Below, in pieces: positions 5,217-8,597 of a stretch of DNA of 8,597 nucleotides (the stretch's first letter is position 1; the number at the start of each line of letters is the position of its first letter). Source of the DNA: Oscillospiraceae bacterium. GTDB taxonomy: Bacteria; Bacillota; Clostridia; Oscillospirales; Ruminococcaceae. Where the stretch lies: contig JAEDOB010000081.1 in the NCBI GenBank assembly GCA_016302225.1, positions 1-8,597 on the forward strand, given 5' to 3'. The notes under the pieces were generated by a model. The model saw nothing but the letters and a program-made list of their open reading frames with translations. It made no database searches and was not told where the DNA came from. A program made the translations under genes and the position numbers.

Positions 5217-5736
5217 CAATTTGTTACACGGAAATCAATTTTTACATTGTTAGCACGAATAATACTCTTATACCTTAGATTTTGTCGAAAACATACACAA
5301 GTTGCTGTATGTGCGGGAAATATTCACCTTGATTGTCCTGCTTTATTACTCTACACAGCCTTTGTTATCTTTGTTTCTATTGTGGCTCTCCCGCAAAGGG
5401 GGAAACTATATGGGCGGGGGACACAACAAACCCTAACGCAAAGCAGGGAGTTTCCCCCGCCCCTAACGTTTCCCCCTAATTATTCCGTTAGGAAGAATTT
5501 GCAATCACCCCTTTCCTTTCACCCCACCCTCTTTACCCTGCTTTACATTTTGGTGAGATTTGTTAAGAAAATGTTCTTTGGAGAGTTTGAACCTACTTTC
5601 GCATGTTTATCCTTACTGTTGCGTGGGCTTGGCAGTTTGTTCGTTTGCTCTCGGTACAAAATAATAAAGATAAATGCAGTGTTTATTGTTTGTGAAAATA
5701 TGAAAATTGATTTCCGTGAATTTGTTGCATTTTCTA
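5217..5736. other. Long non-coding stretch between the repeat block and the mannanase promoter
   Basis: No convincing gene is seen. The plus-strand open frame crossing it has no ribosome site or recognisable domain. It contains a 7-bp hairpin (ACATACA 5291-5297 / TGTATGT 5306-5312), the large inverted repeat at 5398-5476, a pyrimidine-rich run (about 5506-5545) and AT-rich sequence to the promoter. CCTGCTTT occurs at 5337-5344 and 5537-5544, and its complement AAAGCAGG at 5440-5447. No good promoter for a small RNA was found. Confidence 0.5.
5398..5476. repeat. 23-bp imperfect inverted repeat with G/C-block arms
   Basis: The left arm 5398-5420 (GGGGGAAAC, five bases, GGGCGGGGG) and right arm 5454-5476 (CCCCCGCCC, five bases, GTTTCCCCC) are complementary at 20 of 23 positions, with a 33-nt loop. 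Two other pairings compete: GGGGGAAACT (5398-5407) with AGTTTCCCCC (5449-5458), 10 bp; and CCTAACG (5462-5468) with CGTTAGG (5486-5492), 7 bp. CCCTAACG is also repeated directly at 5431-5438 and 5461-5468. It could be a MITE-like palindrome, a structured RNA or a processing/termination site; the sequence does not decide. Confidence 0.55.
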
Positions 5737-5765
5737 TTGAAAATCCCCATACAAAATGGTATAAT
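5737..5765 (+). promoter_or_regulatory. Sigma-70-type promoter of the mannanase gene
   Basis: TTGAAA (5737-5742) and TATAAT (5760-5765) are separated by 17 bases; the leader would be about 25 nt. ATTTTC-TATT-GAAAAT (5729-5744) is a perfect 6-bp inverted repeat over the -35 box and might bind a repressor. No catabolite-control (cre) site was evident by eye. Confidence 0.75.
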
Positions 5766-5797
5766 TATCTCAGCAAATTATTCGGGAGGATAGCAAA

Positions 5798-7423
5798 ATG
5801 AAATCAAAAGCATCAAGATACACCGCCGCCATTTTAGCGGCAGGTCTGGCACTTTCGGGCTGCACATCAAGTAACGCCGAACCGCAGACAACCGAATCTC
5901 AAACCGTTTCAGCCGAGGAAACAAGCGGCAGAAAAAAGGTTGACCCGTCAAAAATTACTATGGCTGACAGCTACACCTTTGACAAGCTCTCCGCCGAAAA
6001 TATCGAAAAAACCGACTGCTCAATTACCGTCGAATGCGAGGACGCACCCGAAGCAAGCGGAGTTGTAATGCTGGCAGATCAGCCGGGATTTTCGGGCAGC
6101 GGCTATGCGTCCATCTCCACCAACGCCGATTTCAAGCTGACTGTGGATATTCCCGCAAGTCAGTTCTATAAGCTGACCGTCCGTCATATGGCAGGCGGTC
6201 ATAAGGAAAATCCTTTGCTTTTCAACGGCGCAAAGGTCATGAACATCTACTCCGAAGCGGGCGATTGGCAGGAAACCACCGCCGACGGGATTTTCCTGGA
6301 AAAGGGCGAAAACACCATTACTCTCGGCGAGGGCTGGAGCTATTTCTGCATTGATTCCATCAAAATCGAAACAGGCGAGTCCATCAGCGACAGCATTTAC
6401 GAAAATGTCACGGGGACACTCTGCAACCCCTACGCAAATCTGAAAACCCAGAACATCTATCAGTATCTGAAAGCCGTCTACGGAAAACGCACCCTTGCGG
6501 GACAGTGCACCGACCACGGCAAAAGCACCGAAACAGAAGCCATCTTCAAGAAATTCGGCAAATACCCCGCCGTCCGTACCTTCGACTTTATCTTCGATTC
6601 CATAGCACTCAGCAAGGGGAATCCCGAGGGCAAGGACGCTCAGCTTGCAATTGAGTGGGACAAGGAAGGCGGTCTGACAGTTTTCGACTGGCACTGGCAT
6701 GCACCCTGCAAGGAAACGGCTTTCTATACCGACAAAACCTCGTTCAGGCTGAGCAATGCCGTTACCGATATTGACCTTGCAAGCCTGTCCCCCGACGAGG
6801 TGCAGAAGCTGTTTGACGAGGGAAAAATTTCCGAAGAAGCCCTGTGGATAATCAAGGATATTGACAATATTTCCACACTTATGCAAAAGCTGGAGGACGA
6901 GAATGTTACCGTGTTGTGGCGTCCCCTGCATGAGGCAAGCGGCGGCTGGTTCTGGTGGGGAGCGTCGGGCGCAGATGACTATAAGTGGCTCTGGAAACTG
7001 CTCTATCACCGTATGACTGACTATTATCAGTTTGACAACCTTATCTGGGTTTGGAACGGACAGTCCGCAGAATGGTACCCCGGGGACGAATACTGCGACA
7101 TTGTGGCAATAGACATTTACGCCGATGCCCACGACTACGGCGTAAGCCCCGACGTTTTCGCCGAACTGTCCGGATGGGCAAACAACGGCAAGCTTGTCAC
7201 CATGAGCGAGTGTGCCACCATGCCCGACCCCGAACTTATCGTCCGTGACAACGCCTACTGGCTGTGGTTTGCAGTATGGAACGGCGACTACCTTGTTCAG
7301 CTGAAAACCACCACTCTCTCCGACAAATACACATCTCTCGAAATGATGGAAAAGGTCTATAACAGCGATGTTATCATTACAAGAGATGAATTGCCAAAGG
7401 AATTGTTTGAAACCACCGAATAA
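5798..7423 (+). CDS. Lipoprotein endo-beta-mannanase, CBM35-like module plus GH26 catalytic domain
   Basis: The 541-residue protein begins with a lipoprotein signal ending LALSGC, so C22 should be lipidated and the enzyme anchored outside the cell membrane. A Ser/Thr/Glu-rich linker (23-50) precedes a beta-sandwich module (about 75-192: ITVECEDAPEASG, GSGYASI, FCIDSIKIETG) resembling CBM35-type sugar-binding modules. The GH26 domain covers about 205-535. It shows DWHWHAP (297-303), VLWRPLHEASGGWFWWG (372-388) with E379 as acid/base, and VTMSECATMPDP (467-478) with E471 as nucleophile. GH26 enzymes cut beta-1,4-mannan with retention; a few members act on xylan or mixed-linkage glucan, so substrate is inferred. 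No dockerin or sortase signal is present, so it is not a cellulosome part; it probably trims mannan oligosaccharides at the membrane. GGAGGA at 5785-5790 supports ATG 5798. It is a single-gene unit with its own promoter and terminator. Confidence 0.92.
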   Translation: MKSKASRYTAAILAAGLALSGCTSSNAEPQTTESQTVSAEETSGRKKVDPSKITMADSYTFDKLSAENIEKTDCSITVECEDAPEASGVVMLADQPGFSGSGYASISTNADFKLTVDIPASQFYKLTVRHMAGGHKENPLLFNGAKVMNIYSEAGDWQETTADGIFLEKGENTITLGEGWSYFCIDSIKIETGESISDSIYENVTGTLCNPYANLKTQNIYQYLKAVYGKRTLAGQCTDHGKSTETEAIFKKFGKYPAVRTFDFIFDSIALSKGNPEGKDAQLAIEWDKEGGLTVFDWHWHAPCKETAFYTDKTSFRLSNAVTDIDLASLSPDEVQKLFDEGKISEEALWIIKDIDNISTLMQKLEDENVTVLWRPLHEASGGWFWWGASGADDYKWLWKLLYHRMTDYYQFDNLIWVWNGQSAEWYPGDEYCDIVAIDIYADAHDYGVSPDVFAELSGWANNGKLVTMSECATMPDPELIVRDNAYWLWFAVWNGDYLVQLKTTTLSDKYTSLEMMEKVYNSDVIITRDELPKELFETTE

Positions 7424-7431
7424 TGTTAAAA

Positions 7432-7469
7432 GGGGCTGATACCGCATAAAGTATCAGCCCCGTTTATTT
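7432..7469. terminator. Bidirectional intrinsic terminator between convergent genes
   Basis: GGGGCTGATAC (7432-7442) pairs with GTATCAGCCCC (7451-7461), an 11-bp perfect stem with an 8-nt loop. On the plus strand GTTTATTTA follows; on the minus strand TTTTAAC follows. It serves the mannanase gene (stop at 7421-7423) and the permease gene (stop at 7468-7470). Confidence 0.85.
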
Positions 7470-8597
7470 AATCGACTCTTCTTATCATTTCCACAAGCGG
7501 TTTTTTCTGCATATACATAAGCGGGATAAACGATGAACAAACCGCCACCGCAAACGCTGCGGCAGATGCAATAATTATCTTCGGAACAGGTGCAAAATAA
7601 TCGGGCACCAGATGGGAATATTCCGTCACCTGCATATACCCCATAAGCTGTTCGGTGCCTAAAATCAGCAGCGTGCAGACTATCACCGAAAGCACCGCCG
7701 CCGACAGTACATACTGCAGGCACTCAATAAGCGTCATGCCGTAAAGCTGCCCGTCCGTCATGCCAATGCACTGCATGGAAGCCAGCTCGCTTCGGCGGTT
7801 GAGAACACTTGTGGACAGGATATTTACCATATTCACAAGGGCAATAAGCGAAAACAGGACAATACCGGAAACAAAGAATATCCTCACGGCGGTAATGACC
7901 GTGTTTACCTGCCGCCTGATCTCAAAATTGTCAAAATCTATTTTCAGCTCGGGAATATTTCCGATAAAATCCACCGCCGAAATGTAGCAGTCCTCTGCCA
8001 CATTGCAGTTAAAGCCTATACTTCTGTACGTTCCGAATATGTCCTCCGAAACGCTGTCGTAAATGTCCAGCGTACCGACCATTAAAACGTACTGTGTCGG
8101 CTCCCCCTCGTCCTCGTGCATTCCATAGGACTTGTAAAAATCGGCATAGGGCTTCTCAGCCGTTCCGCTTGCTGTTACCTTAAAATCGCAGGTGCCTTCC
8201 TCATGCTTAACATAGTATACGGTATTTCCGTCATCGTCCAAAACAGGCATAAGACCATGCTTTTCCTCGGTCGTATATCCATTGTATTCATCGGGAAATA
8301 TGATAAGATTCTTTATTATATCAAGCTCCAGAACATCGCCCACGGAAATCTCCCCAACACGCCCCGCAAACTTATATTCCTTCTCGGGAACAAGCAGGCA
8401 ATATCCCCCGCTTTCCGTCAGCTCGTCATAGGAAACGGGAGGCTTTCCGTCAAACAATGCCGCATATTCATCGGGAGCATTGTACATGAGAGCAACATAA
8501 TACTCGGTATCCTCGGCTGTCAGCTTCCGTCCCACACGCCCGATATCGGTGGTAACGCTGCTGAAATATCCCGAATTTTTCAGCTGTGACATAACCT
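7468..8597 (-). CDS. ABC transporter permease, FtsX/MacB-like, 3' part
   Basis: The frame is open to the right edge; the first in-window ATG is at 8592-8590, with no stop upstream of it, so the gene is most likely cut. Counting from that ATG, about 230 residues form an extracellular domain, followed by three membrane segments (about 231-258, 288-312 and 337-359). Between the first two lies LNRRSELASMQCIGMTDGQ (264-282), matching the FtsX signature in which arginine/glutamate-rich sequence precedes a conserved Gly-Met turn. A short basic tail (MQKKPLVEMIRRVD) ends it. This is the usual second half of a MacB/FtsX-type permease, whose first membrane helix and ATPase partner would lie outside the window. 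Such permeases work mechanically, in lipoprotein or peptide export, antimicrobial peptide resistance or cell-wall hydrolase control; which applies cannot be said. It converges on the mannanase gene and is probably unrelated to it. Confidence 0.85.
   Translation of the reverse strand, partial: VMSQLKNSGYFSSVTTDIGRVGRKLTAEDTEYYVALMYNAPDEYAALFDGKPPVSYDELTESGGYCLLVPEKEYKFAGRVGEISVGDVLELDIIKNLIIFPDEYNGYTTEEKHGLMPVLDDDGNTVYYVKHEEGTCDFKVTASGTAEKPYADFYKSYGMHEDEGEPTQYVLMVGTLDIYDSVSEDIFGTYRSIGFNCNVAEDCYISAVDFIGNIPELKIDFDNFEIRRQVNTVITAVRIFFVSGIVLFSLIALVNMVNILSTSVLNRRSELASMQCIGMTDGQLYGMTLIECLQYVLSAAVLSVIVCTLLILGTEQLMGYMQVTEYSHLVPDYFAPVPKIIIASAAAFAVAVCSSFIPLMYMQKKPLVEMIRRVD

Noticed and set aside
5398..5448. 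G-quadruplex on the plus strand from four G-runs.
   Set aside because: The loops would be uneven and one is about 25 nt; the double-stranded palindrome is a much stronger alternative.
5106..5801. A 231-codon plus-strand open frame that overlaps the mannanase start by four bases.
   Set aside because: It begins inside the hairpin repeat, has no ribosome site, runs through the large palindrome and the mannanase promoter, and its protein shows no recognisable domain. Its first part is probably a translation of a repeat.
6020..7447. A 475-codon minus-strand open frame opposite the mannanase gene.
   Set aside because: It is a shadow of the GH26 gene's codon pattern; the plus strand has clear catalytic motifs, signal peptide, promoter and terminator.

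Overview
The window looks like chromosomal DNA of an anaerobic, fibre-degrading Firmicute of the Ruminococcus/Oscillospiraceae type. The signs are an AddB-like nuclease end, a clostridial Rrf2 regulator with an Fe-S cysteine set, a lipoprotein GH26 mannanase, strong AGGAGG-like ribosome binding sites and TTGAAA/TATAAT-type promoters. This assignment is inference from gene content and style; no database was searched.

Layout: (1) 2-343 is the 3' end of an AddB-type helicase/nuclease subunit, closing with the CxxC-x5-C Fe-S motif. (2) 331-720 is non-coding. It holds two facing arrays of degenerate heptamers, a strong promoter, and a roughly 140-nt leader with two hairpins, one of which competes for the Shine-Dalgarno. 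(3) 721-2200 is a two-gene operon: a stand-alone N-terminal half of PTS Enzyme I (no PEP-binding barrel) and a DEDDh 3'-5' exonuclease, closed by an intrinsic terminator. (4) 2338-2772 (minus) is an Rrf2/IscR-like regulator, divergent from a methyl-accepting chemotaxis protein at 3024-4886. The shared intergenic region has a promoter in each direction and three ACCTA-type half sites. (5) 4936-5797 has no convincing gene. Its first part is a chain of hairpins resembling a dispersed repeat, and its middle holds a 23-bp imperfect inverted repeat with several competing pairings. (6) 5798-7423 is a membrane-anchored CBM-GH26 beta-mannanase with its own promoter. (7) A bidirectional terminator separates it from the convergent 3' part of an FtsX-type ABC permease (minus strand), which runs off the right edge.

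The genes do not form one obvious pathway. The strongest unusual elements are the natural Enzyme I N-terminal-domain protein with a possible translational switch in its leader, and the densely folded non-coding block between the chemoreceptor and the mannanase. I found no rRNA, tRNA, CRISPR array, transposase or phage gene.
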